Shown here piece by piece: positions 26,875-35,816 of a stretch of DNA of 64,000 bases. A program made the translations under genes and the position numbers. The stretch comes from an uncultured Pelagibacteraceae bacterium. Lineage in GTDB: Bacteria; Pseudomonadota; Alphaproteobacteria; Pelagibacterales; Pelagibacteraceae. How positions within the stretch are numbered: position 1 is the stretch's first letter; each line of letters starts with the position of its first letter. The DNA is taken from positions 1 through 64,000 of the forward strand of contig CACJDW010000006.1 in NCBI GenBank assembly GCA_902592275.1. Reading direction: 5' to 3'. The notes beneath the pieces were generated by a model, which was not told where the DNA came from, ran no database searches, and saw only the letters and a list, made by a program, of their open reading frames with translations.

Positions 26875-27578
26875 TAAATTTTCCAACCACTATGAATTGA
26901 AACAATACCACCAGAAAGATTTCTATAAGAACATTTATGAAAATTATTTTTTTCCATCAACTCTATTAATTCATCTTGATTAATAAATTGTTCAATACTT
27001 TTGATTAAATATTCGTAAGGTTTTTTTTCTCCAACTACAAACTGACCAATAATAGGAATGAGTTTTGAATAATTTTTATATACAAAATCAAGATTTGAAT
27101 TTTGAATCTTAGAAAATTCCAGACATAGATAGCGTCCACCAGGCTTTAAAACTCTATAGGCTTCTGAAAGTGCTTTATTTAAATTTTTGGTATTTCTTAG
27201 CCCAAAACTAATAGTGTAATAATCAAATGAATTGTCTTTTATTGGTAATTTTTCTGCTGGAGAAATAACCCATTTTACATTTTTGTAATTAGATAATTTT
27301 TGCTTTCCTTGACTAACCATTCCTTTATTAGGGTCTACACAAGTAATTTCAGCCTCTTTATTTGTGCTATCTAAAAATAATTTTCCAACATCCCCCGTCC
27401 CACACGCAACATCAATTAATTTTCTATTAACTCTCGGATTCATCATATTGATTAAACTTTTTTTCCAATATCTATGTACACCCATAGACATAAAGTCATT
27501 CATTAAGTCATATTTGTTGTAGACCTGATTAAATACATTTTCTACAAGTCCTTTTTTATTTTGAAGATTTTGTTGCAT
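26874..27578 (-). CDS. ubiE: UbiE C-methyltransferase (ubiquinone/menaquinone)
   Basis: 234 residues. VFNQVYNKYDLMNDFMSMGVHRYWKK is the UbiE N-terminal signature in two adjoining parts, LIDVACGTGDVG the SAM-binding loop, and FGLRNTKNLNKALSEAYRVLKPGG the post-motif region. It methylates the demethyl-quinol precursor with SAM. First gene of the ubiE-ubiB-coaBC-dut operon, divergent from mutM with a 29-base gap. Confidence 0.96.
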   Translation of the reverse strand: MQQNLQNKKGLVENVFNQVYNKYDLMNDFMSMGVHRYWKKSLINMMNPRVNRKLIDVACGTGDVGKLFLDSTNKEAEITCVDPNKGMVSQGKQKLSNYKNVKWVISPAEKLPIKDNSFDYYTISFGLRNTKNLNKALSEAYRVLKPGGRYLCLEFSKIQNSNLDFVYKNYSKLIPIIGQFVVGEKKPYEYLIKSIEQFINQDELIELMEKNNFHKCSYRNLSGGIVSIHSGWKI

Positions 27579-27607
27579 AAAAAAATATATATTGAATATA
27601 GTATCAA

Positions 27608-28471
27608 ATGCCAGAATTACCAGAAGTAGAAATTGTTAGACAATCCCTTCATAAAAAGATCAAAAAAAAAAGCATAAAAAAAGTAATAATTAGAAACAGG
27701 AATTTAAGGTTTAAAATACCAAGTGATTTTGAAAGTTTTCTTAAAAATAAAAAAATAATTGAAGTTAGTAGATTTTCTAAATATTTGATTATCCATTTTC
27801 AAAATGAAGATTATTGTTTAATTCATTTAGGAATGTCAGGAACAATTCATATTCTTGATAAGAAAAAACCTCTAAAATTTACGAATACTAGTTTTTATCA
27901 TTCACCTTTTTTACCTAAAAAACACAATCATGCAGAGTTTATATTTGATAGCTTGAAAGTAATTTATAATGATCCAAGACGTTTTGGATTTTTTGAAATA
28001 ATTAAAAATTATCAAGATCTACAGAGAAGATTTAAATCAATGGGTCCTGAACCATTTAGTGATAAATTTAACTTAAATTATGTAGTTAATTATTTTAAGA
28101 AAAAAAATAAGGATATAAAAAGTTTCTTACTTGATCAGAGATTTGTTTCTGGAATAGGTAATATTTATGCAAGTGAAATTCTTTTCGCTTGTAAAATAAA
28201 TCCATTTAAAAAGGCAAAAAGACTTAATAAAAATGAATGTTTAAATATTATTTTAAATTCTAAGAAAATACTTCAACAGGCAATTAATAAGGGTGGTTCA
28301 AGTATTAGAGATTTTAAAGATATTTCAGGTAATAAAGGTACCTTTCAAAAGGAGTTTAAAGTCTATCAGCAAGACGGAGCTGATTGTAGTCGTACGAATT
28401 GCAAAGGCATTATAAAAAAAAAGATAACATCAAATAGGTCGACTTTTTTTTGTGTTTCTTGTCAAAAATAG
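27608..28471 (+). CDS. mutM: Formamidopyrimidine-DNA glycosylase (MutM/Fpg)
   Basis: 287 residues. MPELPEVEIVRQSL gives the catalytic Pro2 and Glu3; LIHLGMSGTIH, NDPRRFGFFEII and DQRFVSGIGNIYASEILF are the other hallmarks. The C-terminal zinc finger DCSRTNCKG plus FCVSCQK has all four cysteines. It removes 8-oxoguanine and opened purines and nicks the AP site. Divergent from ubiE and upstream of rpsT-dnaA, a conserved alphaproteobacterial order. Its end is overlapped by a spurious upstream extension of the rpsT frame. Confidence 0.96.
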   Translation: MPELPEVEIVRQSLHKKIKKKSIKKVIIRNRNLRFKIPSDFESFLKNKKIIEVSRFSKYLIIHFQNEDYCLIHLGMSGTIHILDKKKPLKFTNTSFYHSPFLPKKHNHAEFIFDSLKVIYNDPRRFGFFEIIKNYQDLQRRFKSMGPEPFSDKFNLNYVVNYFKKKNKDIKSFLLDQRFVSGIGNIYASEILFACKINPFKKAKRLNKNECLNIILNSKKILQQAINKGGSSIRDFKDISGNKGTFQKEFKVYQQDGADCSRTNCKGIIKKKITSNRSTFFCVSCQK

Positions 28472-28521
28472 TTAAATATTTAGTTGACCACTATAAATTC
28501 TCAAGCTATACCCCTGCGCAG

Positions 28522-28782
28522 ATGGCAAACACAAAATCAGCAATTAAGAGAATTAGAAGAATTTCTAAACAAACAGCGGTAAATAAAGCTAGAAAGAGCA
28601 GATTTAGAAATGCTCTTAAGAAAATGAACCTTCTAATTGATGGTAAAAAGAAAGATGAAGCACTAAAATTTTTACCAAAGTTAAACTCTGAGTTGATGAA
28701 AATTGCAAAAACAGGAATAATAAAAAAACAAAATGCTTCTAGAAATGTTTCCAGAATAACAAAAAAAATTGCTGCAATCTAA
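28522..28782 (+). CDS. rpsT: 30S ribosomal protein S20
   Basis: 86 residues from ATG 28522 (MANTKSAIKRIRRISKQ), the standard S20 start; the frame open from 28450 is only an upstream extension. Highly basic, with the helical IDGKKKDEALKFLPKLNSEL and the end TGIIKKQNASRNVSRI. S20 binds 16S rRNA helix 44 region and the body. Located just before dnaA as in other alphaproteobacteria. Confidence 0.95.
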   Translation: MANTKSAIKRIRRISKQTAVNKARKSRFRNALKKMNLLIDGKKKDEALKFLPKLNSELMKIAKTGIIKKQNASRNVSRITKKIAAI

Positions 28783-29068
28783 AAACCAGCATTAAGTTTT
28801 CTAACAACTCTTAGTATCTACATCATATATTTAAACTTCATTTACATTTACTATATTTAGATTTAGTAAATATTTGAATGCTAACCATTCAATCTATATT
28901 TGATTCAATCTATGTTTGATTCAATTTAAAATTTTAATTTCAGATCTAAATTTAAATTTATCTGTAACATTATAAATCACAATCATAGATTTTATTTTTT
29001 TTTAATTTTTTTTATTAACTTGTTGCAAATTTTTTTAAATCGTTCTAACTGAGATTTCCCCTTAAGTT
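28783..29068. other. AT-rich repeat-bearing spacer upstream of dnaA (origin candidate)
   Basis: This 286-base spacer has no gene. It holds an inverted repeat, ATTTACTA (28846-28853) and TAGTAAAT (28864-28871), a direct repeat of 16 bases (28887-28902 and 28903-28918, one mismatch, unit ATTCAATCTATATTTG) with a partial third copy to 28927, and a T-rich stretch (about 28989-29040). I see no canonical TTATCCACA boxes. It could be the replication origin or the dnaA control region; GC skew over the whole genome is needed to decide. Confidence 0.4.
28887..28927. repeat. Direct repeat, 16-base unit, 2.5 copies
   Basis: Two adjoining 16-base units starting ATTCAATCTAT differ at one base (A or G at the 12th position), and ATTCAATTT begins a third. 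Tandem units of this size upstream of dnaA resemble binding-site arrays, but the unit does not match the DnaA box. Confidence 0.8.
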
Positions 29069-30487
29069 ATGAATAAATTAACAAATACAAAAGATATTAA
29101 TAATTTTTCTTCTGAAAGCTTCGAATGGAAGCAAGTACAGAATGAAATGAAAAATAAACTTGGCTTAGAAGTTTATGAGAGCTGGTTAAAAAAGATTTCT
29201 TTTGTAGAGGAATTCAATAATTACTTATTATTATCAGTTCCAACAAGATTTATTAGAGACTGGATTACATCAAGGTATTTAGACCAAATATTGAAAATAA
29301 TTAAAGTTTATAAAAAAGACATTATTAGAATTGAGTTCAAAATAGTTGAAAAAGCTCAGGATATCACTTTAAAAGAAAATAGTATTAAAGAAAATAATAC
29401 TAATGAAAATGTTTCATTTATAAAAGACTCTTATCTTCAGTATAATCGAATTGATCCAAATAAAAGATTTGATAATTTTATTACAGGTTCAAGTAATAAA
29501 TTAGCTTACGAAGCTTCTTTAAAAGTTTCAGAAAATATATCCCACTATAATCCACTTTATATTTATGGTGGTGTTGGAATGGGAAAAACTCACTTATTAA
29601 ATTCAATAGGTTTAGAGCTTAAAAAAAATAATAAAGTAATGTTTATTTCTGCAGAACGTTTCATGTATCAGTTTGTAAAATCAATTAAATCAAACGACAT
29701 GGTTAAGTTTAAAGAGTATTTTAGAAATACAGATATTTTATTAATCGATGATATCCAGTTTATAAGTGGAAAAGAGGCTATGCAGGAGGAGTTCTTTCAT
29801 ACATTTAATGCATTACTTGATAAGGGATCTCAAATAATTGTATCGGCTGATCGATCACCAAACAAACTATCAAGGATTCAAGAAAGAATTAAATCAAGAT
29901 TTTCTGGTGGATTAGTTGTTGATATTCAAAAGCCAGACCTTGACCTAAGAAAAAAAATAGTTGAAAAAAAAACTGAAGAATTGAATGCCTTGTATTCTGA
30001 ACAATTGCAAGTTTCTAGAGAAATTCAAGATTTTATAAGTAATGAAATAACTGGAAGTGTAAGGGAATTAGTTGGTGCAATAAACAGAGTTGTTTCATTT
30101 TCAAGAATTTACAACAAAGTTCCAAATCTTGCTGAGACTAAAGTAGTTTTAAAGGATTTATTAAATTTAGCAGAAAATAAGGTTACAATAGATCTAATTC
30201 AAACAATTGTTTGTAAGTTTTTCAAAATCAGCAAAAATGAAATGTTATCATCTAGAAGATCAAGATATTTAGTAAGACCTAGACAAACAGCAATTTATTT
30301 AACTAAAATTTTGACTTCTAAATCATTACCTGAAATTGGAAGAGAATTTTCTAACCGAGACCATACAACAATAATTCATTCAGTAAAAACTATTGAAAAG
30401 ATAAAAGAAAAAGATCCTGAGATGGTTGATAATATAAATAAATTAAAAAACCAGATTTTATATAATAATAAAGAAAATGAAATTTAA
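29069..30487 (+). CDS. dnaA: Chromosomal replication initiator DnaA
   Basis: 472 residues. Domain I about 1-85 (helicase-loading), a short linker, then AAA+ domain III: NPLYIYGGVGMGKTHLLNSI (Walker A), DILLIDDIQFISGKEA (Walker B) and the arginine-finger region. Domain IV ends with REFSNRDHTTIIHSVKTIEK, the DNA-binding signature. DnaA binds and opens the origin. It lies downstream of a repeat-bearing spacer and overlaps dnaN by 11 bases, so expression is linked. Confidence 0.97.
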   Translation: MNKLTNTKDINNFSSESFEWKQVQNEMKNKLGLEVYESWLKKISFVEEFNNYLLLSVPTRFIRDWITSRYLDQILKIIKVYKKDIIRIEFKIVEKAQDITLKENSIKENNTNENVSFIKDSYLQYNRIDPNKRFDNFITGSSNKLAYEASLKVSENISHYNPLYIYGGVGMGKTHLLNSIGLELKKNNKVMFISAERFMYQFVKSIKSNDMVKFKEYFRNTDILLIDDIQFISGKEAMQEEFFHTFNALLDKGSQIIVSADRSPNKLSRIQERIKSRFSGGLVVDIQKPDLDLRKKIVEKKTEELNALYSEQLQVSREIQDFISNEITGSVRELVGAINRVVSFSRIYNKVPNLAETKVVLKDLLNLAENKVTIDLIQTIVCKFFKISKNEMLSSRRSRYLVRPRQTAIYLTKILTSKSLPEIGREFSNRDHTTIIHSVKTIEKIKEKDPEMVDNINKLKNQILYNNKENEI

Positions 30488-31589
30488 CGTTAATCAACAA
30501 GACCTCCAGCAAGCATTAAATTATTGCCAAGGAGTTATTGAGAAAAGAAGTACATTACCAATACTTTCTAATATTTTGTTAGATGCAAGTAATTCAAAAC
30601 TTACCATCACAGCGACTGATCTAGATTTAATATTTATACATCAATTAAATAATGTAGATATTCTAGAGGAGGGCAAAACAACCACAACTTCATCAATTAT
30701 GTATGATATTATAAGAAAGTTTAATTCAGGAAAAAAAATAAATCTTTCTTTAACAGATATAAGCAAATTACAAGTAGAGTCTGAAAAATCTATTTTTAAT
30801 TTGAATTGCATAAGTGCAACAGAGTTTCCACTGACAGACGAAAATTTTAATCAAAATGAATTTATAATTAAATCAAAACAACTTTTGAAATTATTAAATA
30901 AGTGTAAATTTTCAGTTTCGAATGATGAAACAAGACATTATCTAAGTGGTATATATTTTCATCAAACAGAAGTTGAGGATAAAAATTATTTAACCGCAGT
31001 TGCAACTGATAGTCATAGAATGTCTATTTCAAAAGTTAGATTAGAAGAAAAAATTGATTTTGATCCAATAATTTTACCTAAAAAAACAATTTTTCAACTT
31101 TGTTCTTTATTAGATAGCTATGATGGAGATGTAAAAGTTTCAAATGTTAAATCAAAAATAAAATTTGAATTAAATAATAGTATTTTAATTTCAAAACTTA
31201 TTGATGGAAAATTTCCTAATTACATTCAAGTTATACCTAAAAATAATCAAAAAAAATTAGAAATAGACTTAAAATTATTTTTGAATTCTGTTGATAGAGT
31301 AGCATCTGTTTCATTAGATAAAAAAGATGGTGTGAAATTTAATTTATCTAAAGATACTCTAGATCTTTCAGTAAATAATACTAACAGTGGTGATGGTAAA
31401 GAAACTTTAAGTGTTAAGTTTGATCATGACCTAGAGATAAGTTTTAATTCTAGATATTTGATAGATGTTGCTTCACAACTAGATGGAGACAGAGTTGAAA
31501 TTTTCTTTAATGATACTGGTTCACCGGCGCTAATAAAAGATCCAGGTGATTTTGATAGTATTTTTGTTGTTATGCCTATGAAGGGCTAA
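30477..31589 (+). CDS. dnaN: DNA polymerase III beta sliding clamp
   Basis: 370 residues, three clamp domains: the start MKFNVNQQDLQQALNYCQG and EKRSTLPILSNILLDA, central FPNYIQVIPKNN and the end SPALIKDPGDFDSIFVVMPM, which is the usual C-terminal MPMR-like motif (MPMKG here). Dimerises into the ring that tethers polymerase. It begins inside dnaA, and its stop overlaps the convergent plsC end by 4 bases. recF, often next in other bacteria, is not here. Confidence 0.96.
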   Translation: MKFNVNQQDLQQALNYCQGVIEKRSTLPILSNILLDASNSKLTITATDLDLIFIHQLNNVDILEEGKTTTTSSIMYDIIRKFNSGKKINLSLTDISKLQVESEKSIFNLNCISATEFPLTDENFNQNEFIIKSKQLLKLLNKCKFSVSNDETRHYLSGIYFHQTEVEDKNYLTAVATDSHRMSISKVRLEEKIDFDPIILPKKTIFQLCSLLDSYDGDVKVSNVKSKIKFELNNSILISKLIDGKFPNYIQVIPKNNQKKLEIDLKLFLNSVDRVASVSLDKKDGVKFNLSKDTLDLSVNNTNSGDGKETLSVKFDHDLEISFNSRYLIDVASQLDGDRVEIFFNDTGSPALIKDPGDFDSIFVVMPMKG

Positions 31590-32296
31590 TTAATTAAATC
31601 TAGCTCTGAATAAATATTTTTTTCAAGAATTTGAATAAAATTTTCTTTTGTTAAACCAGAGGGAATTGGTTTTAGAATGGAGATTGTAATAGTTCTATTA
31701 GATTTTTTTTCACCTTTTTTAGGCCACACATATCCAGAGTTAATTGCAACTGGTTGACAAGTAACATTTAGCTGTTCATAAATTCTCGAAGCACCTTTTT
31801 TAAAAGGCGGTCTTTCATCTGGAAGAACCCTAGTTCCTTGAGGAAAAATAATTAAAGGTCTATTAGAAGTAGCCATCATTTCTGAAATATCATCAAAAAA
31901 ACCCAAGTTATCTTTTGTAACTTTGTTTCTTTTTATTGAAATTGACCCTATTTTTTTTAAATACCAACCAAATATTGGAATTAACAATAATTCTTTTTTT
32001 AGAATAAATACAGGTGAGTTAAAGATTGTTTGTAAATAAAAAGTTTCAAACATTGATTGATGAGATGCTGCTATAAAAAATTTTTCATTATTAATAATAT
32101 TTTCTCTTCCTTTGATTAAAATTTTTACTGAGAGAACAAACTTTAAACAAAAACTAGCCCAATGGCCCATTAATTTACCCCCCATCAAAACAACCTGTTT
32201 AGGCAAAAAAAATGATGGTAAAAAAATTATCGAAATAAAGATGATTCCAGTGAAAAATAAAATTGAGAATAAAAAGTTTCTTATCATTTTTGTCAA
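31586..32296 (-). CDS. plsC: 1-acyl-sn-glycerol-3-phosphate acyltransferase (PlsC)
   Basis: 236 residues with an N-terminal membrane helix (about 5-28). The acyltransferase motif I is AASHQSMFETF, that is HX4E rather than the classic HX4D; motif III is IIFPQGTRVLPDE (FPQGTR in place of FPEGTR), and motif IV is QPVAINSG. It makes phosphatidic acid from lysophosphatidic acid at the inner membrane. It follows lysA by 3 bases, in argH-lptM-lysA-plsC. Variants of both motifs occur in alphaproteobacterial PlsC, so it is probably active. Confidence 0.88.
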   Translation of the reverse strand: MTKMIRNFLFSILFFTGIIFISIIFLPSFFLPKQVVLMGGKLMGHWASFCLKFVLSVKILIKGRENIINNEKFFIAASHQSMFETFYLQTIFNSPVFILKKELLLIPIFGWYLKKIGSISIKRNKVTKDNLGFFDDISEMMATSNRPLIIFPQGTRVLPDERPPFKKGASRIYEQLNVTCQPVAINSGYVWPKKGEKKSNRTITISILKPIPSGLTKENFIQILEKNIYSELDLIN

Positions 32297-32299
32297 AAG

Positions 32300-33514
32300 C
32301 TAAATTATATCTTTATGCTTTTGTCTTTTTCTTATTACTTTAATTTTTGATCCCTTTATTAATAATTCTATTGGTTTAGGTCTTAAATTATAATTTGAGC
32401 TTAGTGACATTCCATAAGCTCCCACATCACATATTGCTATTAAATCTTTTTCATTCAACACTTGAAATTTTTTTAATGTAACAAATTTATCTGTACTTTC
32501 ACAAATAGGACCTACAAATTCATATGGTTTTTTAGATGTTTTGTTAGATTTTATAACAGGTAAGGTTTTGTGAAACGCACCATACAAAGCAGGTCTCATT
32601 AAATCGTTCATTGCTGCATCTAAAATTATAAATTTTTTACTTCCGCTATCCTTTATATAGATTATCTTTGACACTAACGTCCCGGTATCGCCAATAATTG
32701 ATCTACCTGGCTCAAATATAATTTTTACTTTATGTTTTCTTAAAAATTTAAGAACAGCTGTATTATATTTTTTATAATTAAGTTTTTTATTTTTATCAGT
32801 GTAAGAAATGCCCATACCTCCACCTAAATCAATAAATTCAAATTTATGATTTGTTTTATTGAGAATTTGACTGACCGCTTTAAGCATTTTTTCATAAGGT
32901 CTATGGTCTAAAATTTGGCTGCCTATATGAACGCTTAGACATTTTAAATCAATATTTTTTGAATTCTTGCAATAATTTATAATTTCATAGAAAGTATTTT
33001 TATTTACACCAAATTTATTTTCTTTTTTCCCAGTTGATATTTGGCTTAATGTTTTTGCATCTGTGTTGGGGTTTAGTCTCACACCAATTTTTACTCTTTT
33101 ATTTTTTGATTTTGCTAATCGATTTATTTCTTTTATTTCACTTAAAGACTCAGCGTTAATAAGCAAAATTTTTTTATCAATAGCAAAGCTGATTTCACTT
33201 GTTGTTTTACCAACACCAGAAAATACTATTTTGCTTGGATTAATTCCTGCTTTTAATGCCATCATCAGTTCTCCTACTGAAACAACATCAGCACCTAATC
33301 CAAATTTTTTAATTTCTCTAATTATATTAACATTTGTGTTGGATTTGACTGCAAAGCAGATAAGTGGTGAAAAAGATCTAAAGCTTTTTTTAAAGTTATT
33401 AATATTTTCTTTTAATTTAGAATAAGAATAAGAATAAAATGGAGTTCCAAATTTATTTGCAATTTTTTGGAGACTAATTTTTTCTATTGTTAATCTTCTA
33501 TTTATGTATTTCAT
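32300..33514 (-). CDS. lysA: Diaminopimelate decarboxylase
   Basis: 404 residues, fold-type III PLP enzyme. The PLP lysine is in LICFAVKSNTNVNII; HIGSQI, FIDLGGGMGISY, EPGRSI and GPICESTDKF complete the active site, the last giving the Cys from the partner subunit. It makes lysine from meso-diaminopimelate. Its ATG (33512-33514) shares one base with the lptM stop, and plsC follows. Confidence 0.95.
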   Translation of the reverse strand: MKYINRRLTIEKISLQKIANKFGTPFYSYSYSKLKENINNFKKSFRSFSPLICFAVKSNTNVNIIREIKKFGLGADVVSVGELMMALKAGINPSKIVFSGVGKTTSEISFAIDKKILLINAESLSEIKEINRLAKSKNKRVKIGVRLNPNTDAKTLSQISTGKKENKFGVNKNTFYEIINYCKNSKNIDLKCLSVHIGSQILDHRPYEKMLKAVSQILNKTNHKFEFIDLGGGMGISYTDKNKKLNYKKYNTAVLKFLRKHKVKIIFEPGRSIIGDTGTLVSKIIYIKDSGSKKFIILDAAMNDLMRPALYGAFHKTLPVIKSNKTSKKPYEFVGPICESTDKFVTLKKFQVLNEKDLIAICDVGAYGMSLSSNYNLRPKPIELLIKGSKIKVIRKRQKHKDII

Positions 33515-33645
33515 TAAGTTAAGTTAATTGAAACTTCATTTATTTCTGCTTTTTTATCTGGATCTACGTATGTAGGATCACCTTTCTTTCCACAAGAAAT
33601 AACTACACAAAATAACAATATAATTATGGTAAATTTTTTTATCAT
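33514..33645 (-). CDS. lptM: LptM-like small lipoprotein
   Basis: 43 residues, shorter than usual gene-calling limits. A hydrophobic signal (residues 5-17) ends in the lipobox VISC with Cys18, followed directly by GKKGDP, the short post-cysteine motif of LptM/YifL proteins (CGxKGP). LptM assists LptD assembly in the outer membrane in Escherichia coli. The gene lies in the conserved argH-lptM-lysA order; it overlaps argH by 4 bases and lysA by 1. Signal and lipobox imply processing by Lgt, signal peptidase II and Lnt, whose gene is in this window. Confidence 0.88.
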   Translation of the reverse strand: MIKKFTIIILLFCVVISCGKKGDPTYVDPDKKAEINEVSINLT

Positions 33646-35033
33646 TTTTCTTTTTTATATTTCATTATCATTTTTTTAATATTATCAAAAGAAGTTCCAC
33701 CATAAGATTTTTTCGAATTAATTGAATTTTTTAAGTTAAACACTTTCAATACATCTTCTTTAAGTTTAGGTTCAATTTTCTTTAACTCATCTAAAGTTAA
33801 TTCATTTAACTTCTTTTTTCTTTTTTCAGCAAAATTAACTACAGCAGCAGTTTTTTGATATGCTTTTCTAAAAGACATTGAGTGATTTTTCACAAGATAG
33901 TCAGCCAAATCAGTTGCTGTAACGTATCCAGAATTAGCAAGTTCTAACATTTTACTCTTATTTGGATTACAATTTTTTAGTATTTCATCAAAAATTTTTA
34001 AGCAATTATTTAGATTGTCGTTAGATTTGAAAACAATCTCTTTATCATCTTGTAAATCTTTAAAATAAGACAATGGTAAACCTTTTAAGATTGTAAGCAT
34101 TGAAAATAAACTTCCATAAGCGTTTCCTGATTTCCCACGCAAATACTCTAATAGATCAGGATTTTTCTTTTGTGGCATTATCGATGATCCAGTAACAACT
34201 TTGTCGGATAAATTGATCAAGTTAAAACCATCAGAATTCCAAATAATTAATTCTTCAGCAATTCTAGAAATATGCATAGCACACACAGATGAAGCGTATA
34301 AAAAATCTAAAACAAAATCTCTATCCGAAACTGTATCAATAGAATTATTTGTAGGTATTTTAAAACCAAGTTTTTTAGTTGTATAATTTCTATCTATATT
34401 AAAAGATGTTCCTGCTAAAGCTGCAACACCTAAAGGATTTTCATTTAAACTGTCTAAATTATTAGAAAATCTCTTTTTGTCTCTATTAAACATTTCTACA
34501 TAAGACATTAAATAATGTGCAAAAGAGATAGCCTGAGCATTTTTAAGATGTGTAAATCCAGGCATGATAGTCTCAACATTTTTTTCAGCTAACTTGATTG
34601 TGCTCTTAATAACTTTATTAATATTACTATTTATTTCGTTGGTCGAATTTTTCATCCAAATTTTAAAATCAGTAATTACTTGATCATTTCTTGATCTTGC
34701 AGTGTGAACATAGCCAGCTTCTTCACCTATAATTTGAAAAAGTCTTTTTTCGATATTCATATGAATATCTTCATATTTTTTATTAAACTCAAATTTATTT
34801 TTTGCGATTTCCTTATCAATTTTTATTAGTCCATAAATAATTTTATTTTTTATTTTAAATGAAATTATTTTTTGTTTAAAAAGCATTTCAACATGAGCAA
34901 TTGATCCCTGGATGTCTTCTTTGTAGAGTCTTTTATCAATATCTATTGAATTACCGACTTTTTGAAACAAACTTGATGCATTTTTTTTTATCCGTGAGTT
35001 CCAGATTGCTTGGTTGTTTTTATTTTTTGCCAT
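33642..35033 (-). CDS. argH: Argininosuccinate lyase
   Basis: 463 residues. The fumarase-superfamily signature is TGSSIMPQKKNPDLLEYLRG, with the catalytic Ser in the flexible loop; HTARSRNDQV and PGFTHLKNAQ are the other conserved blocks. It splits argininosuccinate into arginine and fumarate. First gene of argH-lptM-lysA-plsC, divergent from the tlpA-like gene with a 24-base gap. Confidence 0.96.
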   Translation of the reverse strand: MAKNKNNQAIWNSRIKKNASSLFQKVGNSIDIDKRLYKEDIQGSIAHVEMLFKQKIISFKIKNKIIYGLIKIDKEIAKNKFEFNKKYEDIHMNIEKRLFQIIGEEAGYVHTARSRNDQVITDFKIWMKNSTNEINSNINKVIKSTIKLAEKNVETIMPGFTHLKNAQAISFAHYLMSYVEMFNRDKKRFSNNLDSLNENPLGVAALAGTSFNIDRNYTTKKLGFKIPTNNSIDTVSDRDFVLDFLYASSVCAMHISRIAEELIIWNSDGFNLINLSDKVVTGSSIMPQKKNPDLLEYLRGKSGNAYGSLFSMLTILKGLPLSYFKDLQDDKEIVFKSNDNLNNCLKIFDEILKNCNPNKSKMLELANSGYVTATDLADYLVKNHSMSFRKAYQKTAAVVNFAEKRKKKLNELTLDELKKIEPKLKEDVLKVFNLKNSINSKKSYGGTSFDNIKKMIMKYKKEK

Positions 35034-35057
35034 GATATTTAATTATACCTATTTAAC

Positions 35058-35567
35058 ATGAGATTTTTAATAATATTTATTTTTTTGATAACAAATGTTG
35101 TAGCTGAAGAACTACCTGGTATTAAAAATATTGTAATCCACAAAATACCAAAAACATATGATAATGTTATTTTTTTAGACAAAAATGATCAAAAAATTAA
35201 TATCAATGAATATACTGGCAACTTATTGATATTGAATTTTTGGGCGACCTGGTGTGAACCTTGTAAAGATGAAATGCCATCTTTAGATAAACTCCAAGCT
35301 AACCTAGAATTGGATAAAATAAAAATTTTTCCAATTAATATTGGGAAAGAAACCTTAGAAAAAGTTAATAAATTTTTTATAGATCTTAACATTAAAAATT
35401 TTGAACCTTATTTTGATACACCTACTACATTAGCAAAAATGTTTACTTTAAGAGGTGTCCCTACAACAATTCTAATTAATAAAGAGGGCCAAGAATTTGC
35501 TAGAATAATAGGTTCAATTAATTTTGAAGATACAAATTTCGTTAATTGGATAAAAAAATATAACTAA
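35058..35567 (+). CDS. tlpA: TlpA-like periplasmic thioredoxin
   Basis: 169 residues with a signal or anchor segment at residues 1-16 (ends VVAEE). The redox motif is LNFWATWCEPCKDEMPSL (CEPC), and RGVPTTILINKEG gives the cis-Pro. TlpA-type proteins reduce periplasmic disulfides in cytochrome c and cytochrome oxidase assembly. Divergent from argH, as in other alphaproteobacteria. It converges on the HIG1 gene with a 4-base overlap. Confidence 0.88.
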   Translation: MRFLIIFIFLITNVVAEELPGIKNIVIHKIPKTYDNVIFLDKNDQKININEYTGNLLILNFWATWCEPCKDEMPSLDKLQANLELDKIKIFPINIGKETLEKVNKFFIDLNIKNFEPYFDTPTTLAKMFTLRGVPTTILINKEGQEFARIIGSINFEDTNFVNWIKKYN

Positions 35568-35767
35568 TTTTTAAAAAAGTAAGCAAAGCCAACCAAAGCA
35601 AGAATAGCAATAAATTGTAGAAGAACCCTTAATTGCATCAATTTGTTTGAATATTTTTTACTAGTTTCTCCACCTTTAAAAAGAGTACCTATGCCTAAAA
35701 TTAAAACTATTCCCACAGCAATCAAAAGAGCTATTGATAAAACTTTTACAAAAATTCCTGATATCAT
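35564..35767 (-). CDS. HIG1-domain small membrane protein
   Basis: 67 residues with two membrane helices (about 8-28 and 47-65) joined by a basic loop holding SNKLMQLRVLLQFIA, the core of the HIG1/Rcf motif. Mitochondrial members stabilise respiratory supercomplexes; bacterial members are associated with cytochrome oxidase. It faces tlpA tail to tail. Function in this organism is inference from family. Confidence 0.8.
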   Translation of the reverse strand: MISGIFVKVLSIALLIAVGIVLILGIGTLFKGGETSKKYSNKLMQLRVLLQFIAILALVGFAYFFKN

Positions 35768-35816
35768 ATTTTTATTTTAGATTGTTTTTTGAAATAAAAA
35801 ACATAATTTATCAACT

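Noticed and set aside
28450-28521. Longer S20 start overlapping mutM
   Set aside because: Standard MANTKSAIKR start is at 28522.
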